Shown piece by piece: positions 1 to 10,340 of a DNA stretch of 64,000 bases. The stretch lies in contig CM066997.1 of the NCBI GenBank assembly GCA_033977485.1, positions 72,758,634 to 72,822,633 of the forward strand, given 5' to 3'. The position numbers and the translations under genes are program-made. The DNA comes from Hydrangea macrophylla. Its lineage: Eukaryota > Streptophyta > Magnoliopsida > Cornales > Hydrangeaceae. How positions within the stretch are numbered: position 1 is the first letter of the stretch; every line of letters starts with the position of its first letter. The notes under the pieces are model-generated. The model was not told where the DNA came from. It ran no database searches and was given only the letters and a program-made list of their open reading frames with translations.

Positions 1-118
1 ATCGATTGATAAAAAGTTCAATCGATTGGATCACTATCCATGCCAATCGATTGCACAAAATGTCAATCGATTGGGACCTGAAAGATGTCAATCGATTGGT
101 AAGAGTACCAATCGATTG
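1..118. repeat. Cluster of CAATCGATTG palindromes (A1)
   Basis: Perfect copies of the 10-bp self-complementary site start at 19, 44, 64, 89 and 109, with a cut copy at position 1. The steps are 25, 20, 25, 20 bp, an alternating pattern that also occurs at 12589-12710. Sequences between copies are not palindromic. The cluster lies about 420-540 bp downstream of the TATA box of the minus-sense LTR. Confidence 0.9.
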
Positions 119-401
119 ATACTTCGTCTTCTTCACAGAGAAGACTGTCCAGCAATAAATAACGGGAATACATGGTTTCTGCATCTCTTCTTTATTAAAA
201 CAAGTCCTAACATCAATGTAAGGCTACCAAGTGAGTTTAAAACTCACTTTAGGCGTTAAGGGCGTGTTTGGTTGTGTGTAATGAAGCTTGGAGCTTCAAT
301 GGTGGTCTTCCTCCCTCTCTCTCTAGTTCTCTGTCTTCTCTCTTCTCCTTCTCCTTCTTTTCTTCTTCTTTCTGGTCTTCTTCTTCTTCCTCTTCAATCT
401 C

Positions 402-475
402 TGTGTGTGTGTGTGTGCAAATATATGTATATATGTGTGTCTATATGTATGAGTGTATATATATAAAATACACAC
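402..475. repeat. GT/TA-rich microsatellite
   Basis: A run of (TG)n passes into imperfect (TATATG)n and (AC)n. Similar tracts occur at 9555-9620 in the related LTR fragment, so it belongs to the LTR. Confidence 0.8.
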
Positions 476-538
476 ACAAGACTCTCCCTCTCACTCTCTC
501 TGATTTCAGCAACCAGAAATACGCCCAAAATGGGCTGG

Positions 539-546
539 TATATATA
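539..546 (-). promoter_or_regulatory. Probable TATA box of LTR family B
   Basis: TATATATA is followed on the plus strand by AGAGGGAAGG. The same layout (TATATATA then GGGGAGGGG) is at 9635-9642 in the related copy. The motif is symmetric, so the minus sense is inferred from the LTR terminus at 824. Confidence 0.45.
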
Positions 547-607
547 GAGGGAAGGTGTTCACGTGGCCTGTCCCCAGCCAGAGCAAAAGAATCTGCCCAG
601 CTGCCTC

Positions 608-719
608 CAATCGATTGGCATAAGTGTCAATCGATTGACAAAAGCAATCGATTGGTATAAAGTTCAATCGATTGGTATCCAAAATAAGGCAATCGATTGG
701 AAAATAGTTCAATCGATTG
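608..719. repeat. Cluster of CAATCGATTG palindromes (A2)
   Basis: Six perfect copies start at 608, 628, 645, 665, 690 and 710 (steps 20, 17, 20, 25, 20). In minus sense the cluster sits about 65-180 bp upstream of the TATA box, an enhancer-like position. Two further copies (825 with one change, and 845) lie 20 bp apart just beyond the proposed LTR end. Confidence 0.9.
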
Positions 720-859
720 GTATCCAAATTATACCAAGGGTAAGGCCAGGCTCAAACAAGTATTAAAAGAAGCATACAGGGTCTTATTCACATAATACAT
801 TACAAAAATATAGGGTATTACATCCAATCTATTGGCACTCCTTCCAATCGATTGACATT

Positions 860-2390
860 TTTCAGTACTGACGACTTTTAGTAAAACAACCATAACTCCC
901 TCTAGAAAACTCGAAAACGCGCTTCGTTCCAAGCACTGGAAACTAGACTTAGAGACCTTTATTTTGATATGTAATTCACCTACAAAAATTATAACTCAAT
1001 TTTGAGATCATTGCTTCAAAGTGGACCCACTTGTGTATTGGCAGCTGAAAAAGCGTATTAAAGCATTCTTTGATCAAATTTCCTATTATCTCATATGTGA
1101 CTTGATAATTTAGATCATGGATGTTAACTCAATGATTCTAAGTACATTGCACCTTGTTAATAAAGAAAAGGGAAATAGATTTTGAAAGCAAGAATTAGAT
1201 AAGTTGATTTAATCAATAAATAATGACAAGAAGAAACCGCTCTGATACCTTCTATAAGCAAATGTGAAAAGAAAGATTTAAGTCAAATCACCCTGATATC
1301 TTTATATGTAAAGAAAGAACAAGTTGTACGCCCGCTCTGATACCTCTATATAAACAAGAAACTGAATAAATTACTCATTTGCATAGTCGAGATGGCATGT
1401 ATGGAAAGGGGTCGTTGGTCAGCATATATATTGTAAGAATGTCTCAGGACGAGTAACCCTAATTATTCTAGGCCACTATAGATACGGCAGATTGATTAGG
1501 AAGGATTGAGCCAATGCCGCTTTTGATACGGTAGGTCAATCAAGGTCTTGTGATAGCCTTAATTATTCCAGGCCGCTGCAGGTACGGTAGATTAATTAAG
1601 AGGGCTAAGCCCAGGCCGCTTTTGATACGGTAGGTCAGTCTTGTGGTAGCTTTAAATTATTCCAGGACACTTTAGATACGATAGATTAATTAAAGTATTC
1701 CACATGTTATTGTAACCTTGAATGTCTAGGTATGTCCAGGCCAACTTAAATACGGCAGACATATCGACAGACCTTCTAAACTAACGGCATTGTGCCAGAT
1801 GGTTCTAGGTGGACCGAATGAGTCAAGAGATTGTGATCGAGATAAACGAGTCAGTGAGATGAGATGATTTCGTTGTTCATGCACGGTTGTAATTATTCAT
1901 TACTCAAACTGATATTAATTGTTATCATGCAATGATTGGAATAATAGATTAATCTTACTCTAAGTACCGGACATTCATAATAACTATTAATGTTCTTTTA
2001 TATACATTGCTTGTGTGTTTGTTATACTCACTCGGCTTTCATTAGCTGATGACTTTATTTTGTCCTAGACATCCAAAATGTTCAAGAAATGGTTATGCAG
2101 AACAATATGATTATGCCAACTAGAGGAGCTTGGAGTGTTACTTTTCTAATTTAATAAAGTTGTAATAAGGATATTGATAATGTTTTTAATTTGAATAACG
2201 CGGTTGTGCCGTAATGGTATTTATTTAAAGGCAATGCAATATTTAAAGTTATAAAATGTTTAATATTATCTTCCTTGTTGGTTTATATTACTCTATTTTC
2301 TGGTACATGTTAAGCTAAGTACTGGACAAGCGATCCATCACCTTTCATGACCTATAAGTCCAAAATGAAAATGAAATTTTTTTCTTATTT
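860..2390 (+). mobile_element. Probable LTR remnant of a chromodomain-type gypsy element
   Basis: No coding capacity is seen. The stretch at 2030-2160 (ACTCACTCGGCTTTCATTAG and following) resembles in layout the part of the LTR at 19525-19690 that begins GTGCACTCAGCATATAGCTG. An internal repeated block (1456-1760) sits just upstream of it, as a short repeated block does at 19340-19430. I infer a decayed plus-sense LTR, ending before the Ogre-type coding remnant at 2420. No target duplication or clear terminus was found. Confidence 0.4.
1456..1760 (+). repeat. Imperfect repeats carrying TACGGTAG
   Basis: The motif TACGGTAG or TACGGCAG recurs about every 45-55 bp. It alternates between a version ending in GGTCAATC/GGTCAGTC and one ending in GATTAATTA, each preceded by CAGGCCGC-like sequence. 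The two versions together form an imperfect repeat of roughly 100 bp. Function unknown. Confidence 0.7.
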
Positions 2391-2419
2391 TGCTACGCAG
2401 GGGCATGACAAAACCACAG

Positions 2420-3373
2420 GCAGGCAGTGCTTGAAGCTTTAGAACATCATGATGTGCCTATCGATACCAATACCGAGCAGTTGGTAGTCTTGATTAAGCC
2501 TATGGTGGAGACCCCGATCATATCCTTTACGAACGATGACCTTCCTCCCGAAGGACCTTGTCACAACAGGCTGCGCCACATCACTGTTCAGACTTTGTGG
2601 ATGAGAGTTCCTATTGTTTTCGTTGATAATGGTTCCATGCTTAAAGTCTATCCATTACAAACCTTACAAGCTTTGGGTACTCTGATGAACAAGATGAAAA
2701 CCTCGAGTCAGTCTGTCAGTGCCTATAATAATACTCAAAGGTGGGGTGTTGAATCTATAAGTTGTTGTTGGACCTGTGAGTGGGAATGTGGAATTCCAAT
2801 TGATTGACATAGCTGCTTCTTTAAGCCTACTATTAAGAAGGCCCTGGTTGCATGACATAAGGGCTGTGCCCTAGACCCTTCACTAAAAGATCAAGAGTTG
2901 TGGAGAATCGGATAGTTATTTTGTTTGGAGATTCTGGGATCCGTATTGCTGAAGACGGAGTTGCGTTGGAGATACAGTTGCCCGAGCAAGATCCCACCCT
3001 TGGTGGGTTTGAGCTCGATAAGATCAATGCTTTGGGATTGGAAGAGCTATTAGGGAACGTTGTACCGTACCTTGATGATTATGCAAATCACGTGATAGAT
3101 CCTATTATCAAAAGGATGAAGCTCTTCCCGAACATGGGTCTTGGTCGAAGGCAGCAAGGGATAGCTAAATTTTTGAATTTCACTGGGGAAAAGAACAAGA
3201 ATGGTTTGGGGTATACACTGAAGAAAGGGGGAATAAGAAAATCAAAGAGCATCAGGTCTCTCAATAGGACTCTCAATGGCTCTTTCGTCAAAGAAGGGGA
3301 AGATTTCTACTATTGTGGCTACCCGAAACCCTTGTACTACTATGATACGAAGAAAAGGATCCCCGATTTTTAA
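2420..3373 (+). pseudogene. Ogre/Tat-type retropepsin region and downstream linker (decayed)
   Basis: The first open stretch (2427-2807) carries the segment PIISFTNDDLPPEG and then VFVDNGSMLKVYPL, a retropepsin flap and active site with the D-N-G form common in Ogre/Tat elements. A second stretch (2900-3373) contains MGLGRRQQGI followed by NGLGYTLKKGG, glycine-rich G-patch-like segments I associate with this lineage between protease and RT. Frames are broken between the two stretches and after 3373. Gag is missing: the sequence begins abruptly near 2410. The protease would release Gag and Pol products. This copy cannot make an intact polyprotein. Confidence 0.8.
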
Positions 3374-4020
3374 ATCTTCTTTGATTATGAGCCGTTGGGA
3401 GAGGAACAATGGTGTCAAGCTATAGAAGAAGGACAAGCTAAAAAGACCTTTCAAAAAGACTGGGCTGAGAACATGGACCAAGGTTCTATGAAACTGTTGT
3501 TGGGGATGGACCTAAATAAGAGGAAGACGAGGACCAAGAGTTGATGGCATTGCAAAGCGAGAAGGTGGACGTCTCCAAATTCATCAGGAAAGCCAAATAG
3601 GAGCTCACGAATTGGAAATATAAGGATGCACCACACTAAAAAGGGGACTTTCTAAGTTTTTTGAGTCTGTAACTGGATCCACACCTATTAGTGGAATAGG
3701 GGTAGTTTTTCAATCTGTTTTTGAGTTAGGAGCCTGGTACGTCTAGTGAGTCTAGTGTCAAGTTTGCTATCAAGTTTATTAAAAATTTTCCTATTATTAA
3801 TAAAATGAACATTGATTCCGCTTACTCCGATGTGTCTAATTCTGAATGCATAGATCTTAATGAAAATGATGAAATTCCTAATGACTTAAAACGCTTAATT
3901 AAAAAGGATGAAATTGAAACAGCTCAAAAAGTGGTGGAAGATAATCTGTCAATAAATCTAGGTATTGAGGAGGATTCCCAAAAGGTCCAAATCGATTCAA
4001 CACTTAATAAATGTGAAAGC
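3374..4020 (+). pseudogene. Protease-RT linker of the Ogre-type element
   Basis: Broken frames fill this part. One acidic open stretch (3805-4023), rich in Asp, Glu and Asn, leads into the RT start. I recognise no domain in it. Its position between retropepsin and RT is the evidence for membership. Confidence 0.55.
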
Positions 4021-4800
4021 TAAGAATTGATAACTTTACTTAAAGAATTTAAAGATATTTTTGCTTGGTCCTATGAGGACATGCCTGGAATCAACCCTGA
4101 AATTGTCCAACACAAAATCCCACTTCTTCTTGACTCCAAATCCATAAAATAGAAGTTGAGGCGAATTAGATTCGAGCTGGCACTCAAGATTAAGTAAGAG
4201 GTTGGGAAACAGTTGCAAGTAGGTTTCCTAATAGTGACTGAGTGTCCAGAGTGGGTAGCCAATATTGTTCCTGTGCTTAAGAAAGATGGAAGGGTGCGAG
4301 TATGCATAGACTTTCGAGATCTGAATAAGGCTAGTCCCAAGGTTGATTTCCCACTCCTTAAAATATACGTTCTAGTTAACGATACTACAGGACATGTACT
4401 GTTATTGTTCATGGATGAGTTTTTGGGGTATAATCAGATACTCATGGCACCGGAGGATAGATAAAGACCACCTTTGTTACACACTGGGGTACGTTCTACT
4501 ATAGAGTAATTCGGCCCAAGAATGCTGGGACTACATATCAAAGAGCTGTAACCATGCTGTTGCATGATATGATCCACAAGGAGACGGAGGTGTGTGTGGA
4601 TGACATGATAGTAAAAGCGAAAGAGAGAGAGGATCACCTAGGAGTCCTGAGAAAATTATTTAAAAGGTTATGGGAGTTTAGGTTGAGGTTGAACCAAAGA
4701 AGTGCGTATTCGAAGTAATTACAGGGAAGTTGTTAGGATTCTTGATCACCAAGAGAGTCATAGAAGTAGACCTAACTAAGTTCAAAGCTACTTTGGATAT
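4021..4800 (+). pseudogene. Ogre/Tat-type reverse transcriptase (decayed)
   Basis: Starting at 4024 the frame reads LITLLKEFKDIFAWSYEDMP, the usual lead-in to a gypsy RT. It continues with VCIDFRDLNKASPK and MDEFLGYNQILMAP (the catalytic first Asp region) and, after frame changes, VDDMIVKA (the D-D pair, about 4595-4620). An in-frame TAG near 4150, a TAA near 4195, and frameshifts near 4465 and 4690 destroy the ORF. RT would copy the element RNA into DNA in virus-like particles. Confidence 0.85.
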
Positions 4801-5290
4801 GGGAGGTAAGGAGTTTCTTGGGGAAGATCCAATTCATAAGCCGTTTCATTTCAAAGTTAACCACTACCTGTGAGCTGTTGTTCAAACTGTTGAAGAAAGA
4901 GGAGAAATTTGAGTGGAGTGAACATTACAAAAAAGCCTTTGAAAAGATCAAAACTTGCTTAGAACCCACCTGTTTTGTCGCCGCCATTCGAAGGCACACA
5001 TTGTTCTTATACCTGTCAGTGACTGAAGATGCCATAGGGTGTGTGCTATCTCAAGAGGATGATGAGGGTCATGTGGAAAAAGCCATATATTATCTAAGTA
5101 AGAGGATGGTCGGATATTAACTCAGATACACACCGCTTAAGAAAACATATTGGGCCTTGTTTGGGGTTTCCGCAAACTTAGGCACTATATACTATCTTTT
5201 CTGGTGTCTATCATAGCTCGAATGGATCCCTTACAGCAATTGTTTAAGAAACTTTCATTGATAGGGAGAGTGGCCCGATGGACCTAGATG
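4800..5290 (+). pseudogene. Ogre-type RNase H domain (decayed)
   Basis: An open stretch from 4818 reads FISRFISKLTTTCELLFKLL and then LYLSVTEDAIGCVLSQEDD and AIYYLSKRMVGY, the connection and RNase H region that follows a gypsy RT. A stop at 5118 and several frame changes follow before the next domain. RNase H removes the RNA strand during reverse transcription. Confidence 0.8.
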
Positions 5291-5945
5291 CTCGCTAAAT
5301 TTAACTTGAAGTATGTCGTAAGGAAGTCCGTTAAAGGGAGAGCAATAGCGGAATTCCTAGCTGACCAGGCAGTAGATGGGGATGACATTAGAGAATTCTC
5401 ATTCCTCGATGTGGATCTCATGACTATTACTCGGGATGCATGGAAGGTTAACTTTGACGGAGCTGCTAATCACAAGGGATATGGAGTCAGGATAGTACTA
5501 GTGTCTCCATATGGTGCTTATGCGCCGTTCACTATCAAGCTAAATTTCGTTGTCACCAACTATTTAGTGAATATGAAGCTTGCACGATTAGATTAGAGAT
5601 GACGTTAAGACTAGGGGTAAAGAGAGTTGAGGTGTTCGAAATTCTAATGTGATAATCTCACAAGCTAGAGGTGACTGAAAGGTAAAAGAGGAGAGGTTGA
5701 AGCCTTACCATTAGTGTTTGGAAAGCTTACAAGAAAATTTTGAGAAGATCATCTTCTTCTACCTACCCCGAGATGAGAATCAATTCGCTGATGCCTTAGC
5801 CACCATAGCCTCGATGATTAAGATACCTGTAGCAGTAGCCATGAAACCCCTGGTCATAGAAAGGAGAAAAAGCCTTCGCATTGTTACACTGTTTCCAACC
5901 TTGAGAATGAAGGAGAGCTACCTAGGTATAGCGATATTTGGAAAT
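5290..5945 (+). pseudogene. Second (aRNH-type) RNase H domain of the Ogre element (decayed)
   Basis: The segment VNFDGAANHKGYGVRIVLVSP (about 5448-5510) has the D-G start of a second RNase H fold. YLPRDENQFADALATIASM (about 5760-5815) is its C-terminal D-containing helix. Frame changes separate them. A second RNase H after the retroviral-type one is a known feature of the Tat/Ogre lineage, and both other Tat copies in this window have it. This supports the lineage call. Confidence 0.8.
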
Positions 5946-5959
5946 TCATAAGCAAGCAA

Positions 5960-6268
5960 AAATACCCCGAGGGAGCCACGGAGAAAGATAAGAGAGCGAT
6001 AAGGAGGTTGTCAGCCCAATTAATCATATATAGAGGAGAACTCTATAGAAGATCACACATAGGGAAGAATTTGTTATGCCTCGATAAGAATAAGGCTGAA
6101 AAGATAATGGAGGAGATTCATACTAGGGTGTGTGGCCCTCATATGAACAGACATATGCTAGTTGAAGATAGTGAGACAAGGATGCTAATGGTCAACCATA
6201 GAGCATGACTGTTGTAAGTATGTGAGGAGATGTCACCGTTGTCAAATCCATGCGAACCTCATGCACAC
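5960..6268 (+). pseudogene. Integrase zinc-binding region, cut off at 6269
   Basis: The segment begins with YRGELYRRSH and runs through an HTRVCGPHMN stretch. After a frame change it reads CKYVRRCHRCQIHANLMHT, the HHCC finger of a gypsy integrase. The reading then stops exactly where a new LTR begins (TGTAGACACC at 6270). The catalytic core and C-terminal domain are absent from this copy. Confidence 0.75.
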
Positions 6269-7022
6269 CTGTAGACACCTTATTTTGGTTCGTCTGTTCG
6301 ATTGAAGGAACCCCACCTCAAGAATAACCCGATGACCGGAATTAGGATTTATGGAATGTTGGTTTTATAACGCAAAACTCTGTGAAGCACCGTGGTCTCT
6401 GAGATACGTTAGAATAACCTTTAGAAAGACTTAGGTATGTTAGAAATCCAAATTAGAGACAAAAACCCAATTTAGGGGAGCTTTTTCACATGAAATGACA
6501 AAAAATGGCCTTTTATCGAGTAAAATCCGGACCTCAGGGTGGGATCCTGAGATATCCCTTTACAAAATAGTCCTAAAATAGGTTAAATTAGTGACCCAAG
6601 TCTTCACATTGGCCAAAAACCACTTAGGAGAATTTTTACCTTTTTTGCACCTTATAGGTTTGCTCCTTCTTGGAGTCAGCCTCACTCTTTTGACCATAAC
6701 TCAAAATATACAAACCATTTCTGAATAAGACCAAAAACATCTTAAACTAGGCTCCAATACCTTTCTAACGGTATATCACAAGCCCAAAAAGGATAACCGA
6801 GGTGAGAGAACGAAGTCTGGGAAGTCTGGAGTAAAAATACAATTTTTGGGCTTAGAGCCATGTTTGCTCTCAGGCTGAGTGCCACTATGGGTCTTAGATA
6901 CTCTAGATGTGTTCTGGACCCTTGATTTGACCCCAATCTGCATGAAAACACCAAAAAACATGAAATTTATGTTTCTTTAGTTCCATATCGTTTAAACACA
7001 AGACTTGGAAAGCACTTTCAAC

Positions 7023-7029
7023 TATAAAA
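7023..7029 (+). promoter_or_regulatory. TATA box of the Ogre-type LTR
   Basis: TATAAAA is followed by GAGGGTCCTCCC. It lies about 750 bp into the LTR and would direct transcription of the element RNA starting near 7050-7060. Confidence 0.6.
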
Positions 7030-8353
7030 GAGGGTCCTCCCATCCCCATCCAACACACCTGAAAATCCTGAGAACTAAAGAGCTCAACGAAACCCCCTTG
7101 GAAGATTTCGAAGCACTTAAAGTTCTTTGGAATGTTTAATCTTTTAGTTTTTAGGGAGTCTGCGGCACCAGCGAAGCCCTGTAGAAGTATTCTGAGGGAA
7201 GTTCTTGAGGTAAGCTCCTTCTTCTTCTTTGTTTTTCTTCTTTATTTTCCTATTTTGACCTTTATTTTCTTAGATCTAGGTTGAATATCTTGTTTGTTCT
7301 TCGCGTTCTTCATTTTTATTGCTTTTGATCTTTAAAGTTCTAGGATAGTTTTAATTCCATTGTTTGTAGTATCCATTAAATTAGAGTTATTCTAGGCAGA
7401 GCTACCCCCAAATGTTGTGGTAGCCAAAGTTGTGGGGCTGGTATTCAATCCATGGATATCTAACCCCAGAGATAACAAAGCCTTAATCAGATCTACGAGT
7501 CTAGAACTAGGGTACTCATATAGGAATAATGTAGTAATTCATACGAGTTGGGATAGTAGGCTATCCTTATTTTATCCATGCTACCCCTATCTGATCAATG
7601 AATTAGGCTACTCATAGTAGTTAATCCATAATTAGTTTAATTCATGAATTAATTCTTATGCATGCACATGCATAAACTTACACACTATCCTTACTTAGAA
7701 TAGTAGGTTATCCATACTAGGGATAATTGCACATAGTAGTCATGTTTGGACATACATGCATGCTACCCATGCTTAGAACAGTAGGATATTCTTAGATTAT
7801 CCTATATATATATTATGTTGTTATTGTCCTAACCATGGTTATTAGGGTAATTGAGAATGATATGCTATCCAAGGTAAGTTTCTAGCATCCCTTTTATTTA
7901 CTGCTTTCCTAGATCACCTAGAAGCATGCATAGGTGAATAAAAACACAGATTTAAATTCCTTACATGATTACTTGTGCTTAGATATCATGTTTTTCTAGG
8001 GTTTTGTGTGTGATTTTCATGTTTAATTACTTTTTATTACCTTTTGCATGCATAGGGGAGCGTAGTAATACATTTAGTCCCTGATTTACTATTTTAACAC
8101 GTGCATTGCATGTACTTGCTTAGTTTCTTGCATGATTTTCTTTTATTAGTTGCTTATACCTTGAATTCGGGTTGCATTAGAAATAAATGAAACGGGCTTC
8201 ATAATGTCTAGTCAAACACCTTGAAAGTTGAGTAGAGGCCCATCACACAATGGGGCGAGAGGGGGTGTTTTAGCATAATCTAGCTCCTTCATCTCTCGTA
8301 CCTTAACCCCTGAACCGAATTCTTTGGTGACCGCAGGGCGGTGCTCTCTATCC

Positions 8354-8719
8354 ATTGGACTTGATAGATTTTCTTTTCTTGGTTTCCTTTATCAAACCAA
8401 GTGGTGACTCTATCAGTGAGTATCTTTTGGATTTAGCCTTGTGGGATATACATGGATTACTCACTCGTGTAGCCTCGGATATGGATCATGGGCATCAATT
8501 GTTGCCTCGGGTTGGATAAAAAGCTGGGCATCTATCATTGGACTTGATAGATTTTGTTTTCTTGGTTTCCTTTATCAAACCAAGTGGCGACTCTATTAGT
8601 GAGTATCTTTTCGGATTTAGCCTTCAGGGATATACATGGATTACTCACTTGTGTAGCCTCGAATATGGATCATGGGCATCTGTTGTTGCCTCGAGTTAGA
8701 TAAAAAGCCCCATGGAATC
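8354..8719 (+). repeat. 183-bp tandem duplication in the Ogre-type LTR
   Basis: The block starting ATTGGACTTGATAGATTTT at 8354 starts again at 8537. Both copies then carry CTTGGTTTCCTTTATCAAAC, GTGAGTATCTTTT and ATGGATCATGGGCATC in the same order. The copies differ by about a dozen substitutions, so the duplication is not recent. Confidence 0.9.
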
Positions 8720-8870
8720 CAAAATATGAGTAATCCAAATTGGTTGGATCGAATAAAGGCTAATGAAGGGTTGTGAACCTCACTCGTGGCTGTTGGCATG
8801 AGATTTGAAATAGGACAATCAAGCGGGCTTAATCCTTCTAGGCCATAAGCTTGGTTCGGGTACCCACAAT

Positions 8871-8888
8871 TGGCGACTCTGCTGGGGA
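8871..8888 (+). promoter_or_regulatory. Primer-binding site (PBS) of the Ogre-type element
   Basis: TGGCGACTCTGCTGGGGA stands two bases after the LTR end. TGG pairs with the CCA end of a tRNA. As I recall, Ogre elements use a tRNA-Arg primer; I could not check the match. Confidence 0.6.
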
Positions 8889-9545
8889 CTGAACTAAGAG
8901 GGTTAGACTCCAAAACTTTCAAGGTTCTTTGACTTTATATTATGAGGATTGCATGTGCATTAGTTTTAGGAAGCTTGGGAGGACCAAAGCTGAGGGCCAA
9001 TAGCCTGTCAGATCCCCTCCGCGGAGGACTTTCCTACCCTAGCACGTACCTAATGGTATAAAAAGTAGTCCACGTACCACACCAAACCCTGTAATGGGGG
9101 TATATAGGACTCTCGCTTGGGGACCCTTTTCGATTCTATCAACCCTGATGCATATTGAAGTCATAGAGCCAATTCTTTAGGGCTTGACCTGATATGACAA
9201 TGTGCGCACACACTCTTTACTTGCCCTTTGGGATTTTGTGACATTATACGACCTGTGGTACATAGCTCTGTCTAATGCCCAAGGCATTCTATCCATATGA
9301 AATGCTCGCCACATGACTTGAGGATGGTTTGCTTATGTGTTATACTAGGAATATGTATCACAAGTCTGTAGGACAATGAGTCATAACCTTGTTTGTGTTC
9401 TATTCGCTAGAGTTAGCCTTTATTAAACCTAAGCTATCATAAACCCTGTTACACGTGAAATTCCAAAGCTTGGGATGGATAGGGTGACATTGATTATGGC
9501 GGCCTTGTGATAAGAAGGGATTCTCGATGACTCGATTAGGACGTA
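8889..9545 (+). mobile_element. Ogre-type 5' leader, truncated
   Basis: No long ORF. The text after the PBS contains the leader of the element and stops without reaching gag. The right limit is set where the AT-rich tract of the next LTR fragment begins, near 9545-9560. The truncation point is approximate. Confidence 0.5.
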
Positions 9546-9984
9546 AAAAAAGGTTGTTAGTGTATATATATATGAATATATGTATATATCTCTCAAACAC
9601 ACAACCAAAATAGATATATGTATATACCAAGGGGTATATATAGGGGAGGGGATTTAATTACAACCACACAAAACTACATGTGTGGCCAAGTTTTGCCTAC
9701 TGCCAATCAATTAGGATCAGTTGGCAATCAATTGGGCTAGATATTATGATGGAAATTGATTGGCAAAGTGGCAATCGATTGGGAATAGGTTCACATCATG
9801 GTTCAGATCGGCAGAGTGGCAATCGATTGGGAAAGATAGCAATCAATTGGTATTCAAAAAGTGGCAATCGATTGAGACCAAGATTTATCCATTAGAATGG
9901 TAAGGGTCATATAAGTACACATGAACAATATCAGGTCTTATGTATTAATATACATTCCAAAATATAGGATATTACATCATCCAC
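9545..9984 (-). mobile_element. LTR (family B) of a minus-strand gypsy element, 3' LTR
   Basis: On the minus strand the LTR starts TGTAATATCC just after a purine-rich tract (GATAAGAGGTGGATGA), and a decayed integrase tail lies immediately upstream in the same sense (10080-10330). This gives the orientation. It has a TATATATA at 9635-9642, AT microsatellite at 9555-9620 and a cluster of CAATCGATTG at 9704-9874. Its left end is not resolved. Confidence 0.6.
9704..9874. repeat. Cluster of CAATCGATTG palindromes (B)
   Basis: Copies start at 9704 and 9725 (degenerate, CAATCAATT type), 9753 (degenerate), 9772, 9820, 9840 (one change) and 9865. Steps of 19-21 and 25 bp recur. Most changes turn the central CG into CA or TG, the usual product of methylated-CG decay. 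In minus sense the cluster lies 60-240 bp upstream of the TATA box. Confidence 0.85.
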
Positions 9985-10029
9985 CTCTTATCAAAGATTT
10001 TATCCTCAAAATCAGAGTGAAGTAGTGCA

Positions 10030-10340
10030 ACGATAAAAATAGAAACGCTTGTTGTTTAGCTTCTTCATTCCTCGAGATAGAATCTACACTGGTCCTTTGT
10101 GGTACTTCTCATTGTTGCTCGCTTCAATTTTTTCACGGTTGTGCTTGCTTATTGGGTTGTGGTCATATCCTTTCAACATGTTGACATCGAACACGTTGCA
10201 CATTCCTGCGATCTCGAGTGGAAATGCAAGGTCTGTGGGAAAATTCTTCCAGGATCTTGAGTCGGTGGAATCTGAGTAGTACTTGATCTCCCTCTTTAAA
10301 CTTGAAGTCTTCGCGTTGTTGATTTGCATTACTTCTTATA
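10030..10340 (-). pseudogene. Integrase C-terminal tail of a chromodomain-type gypsy element (decayed)
   Basis: On the minus strand the segment FPLEIAGMCNVFDVNMLKGYDHNP (split here as FPLEIAGMCNVFDV and NMLKGYDHNP) matches the end of a gypsy integrase. It aligns with [19 protein letters not shown] in the plus-strand element near 17910-17970. This is just upstream, in sense, of the LTR that ends at 9984. Stops and frame changes are frequent. Confidence 0.65.

Larger units (their letters stand above)
1..824 (-). mobile_element. LTR fragment of a gypsy-type element (family B), minus orientation
   Basis: The right end reads, on the minus strand, TGTAATACCCTATATTTTTG, and a very similar start (TGTAATATCC then TATATTTTGG) is found at the right end of the fragment near 9984. 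There it is preceded by a purine-rich tract and an integrase tail, so that end is an LTR 5' terminus. The fragment has a TATATATA box at 539-546 and (GT)n/(TA)n microsatellite between 402 and 470. Clusters of CAATCGATTG lie on both sides of the TATA box. The left end runs out of the window. Reading frames here are short and made of the repeat, so I call no gene. Family placement as Tekay-like is inferred from the related fragment at 9545-9984. Confidence 0.55.
6270..8868 (+). mobile_element. 5' LTR of a second Ogre-type element
   Basis: The LTR begins TGTAGACACC, typical of Ogre-like LTRs, and ends CCACA at 8868. Two bases later stands TGGCGACTCTGCTGGGGA, a primer-binding-site candidate. Length is about 2.6 kb. 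A TATA box lies at 7023. Because a primer-binding site follows its right end, this is a 5' LTR with leader, not the 3' LTR of the pol remnant to the left. It therefore most likely marks a second insertion into that integrase. No target duplication can be tested because the far end is lost. Confidence 0.7.

Noticed and set aside
1..118. Could the CAATCGATTG cluster be a CRISPR array?
   Set aside because: Repeats are 10 bp with 10-15 bp spacers, in plant LTRs, without cas genes. Sites decay like LTR sequence. This is not a CRISPR array.
268..660. Open frame of 130 codons with Ser/Phe-rich start and repeated NRL/QSID residues
   Set aside because: It is made by CT-rich and GT-rich microsatellite and by the CAATCGATTG repeat inside an LTR. 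No domain and no neighbour support.
6270..8868. 3' LTR of the Ogre pol at 2420-6265
   Set aside because: A primer-binding site and leader follow its right end, which only a 5' LTR should have.
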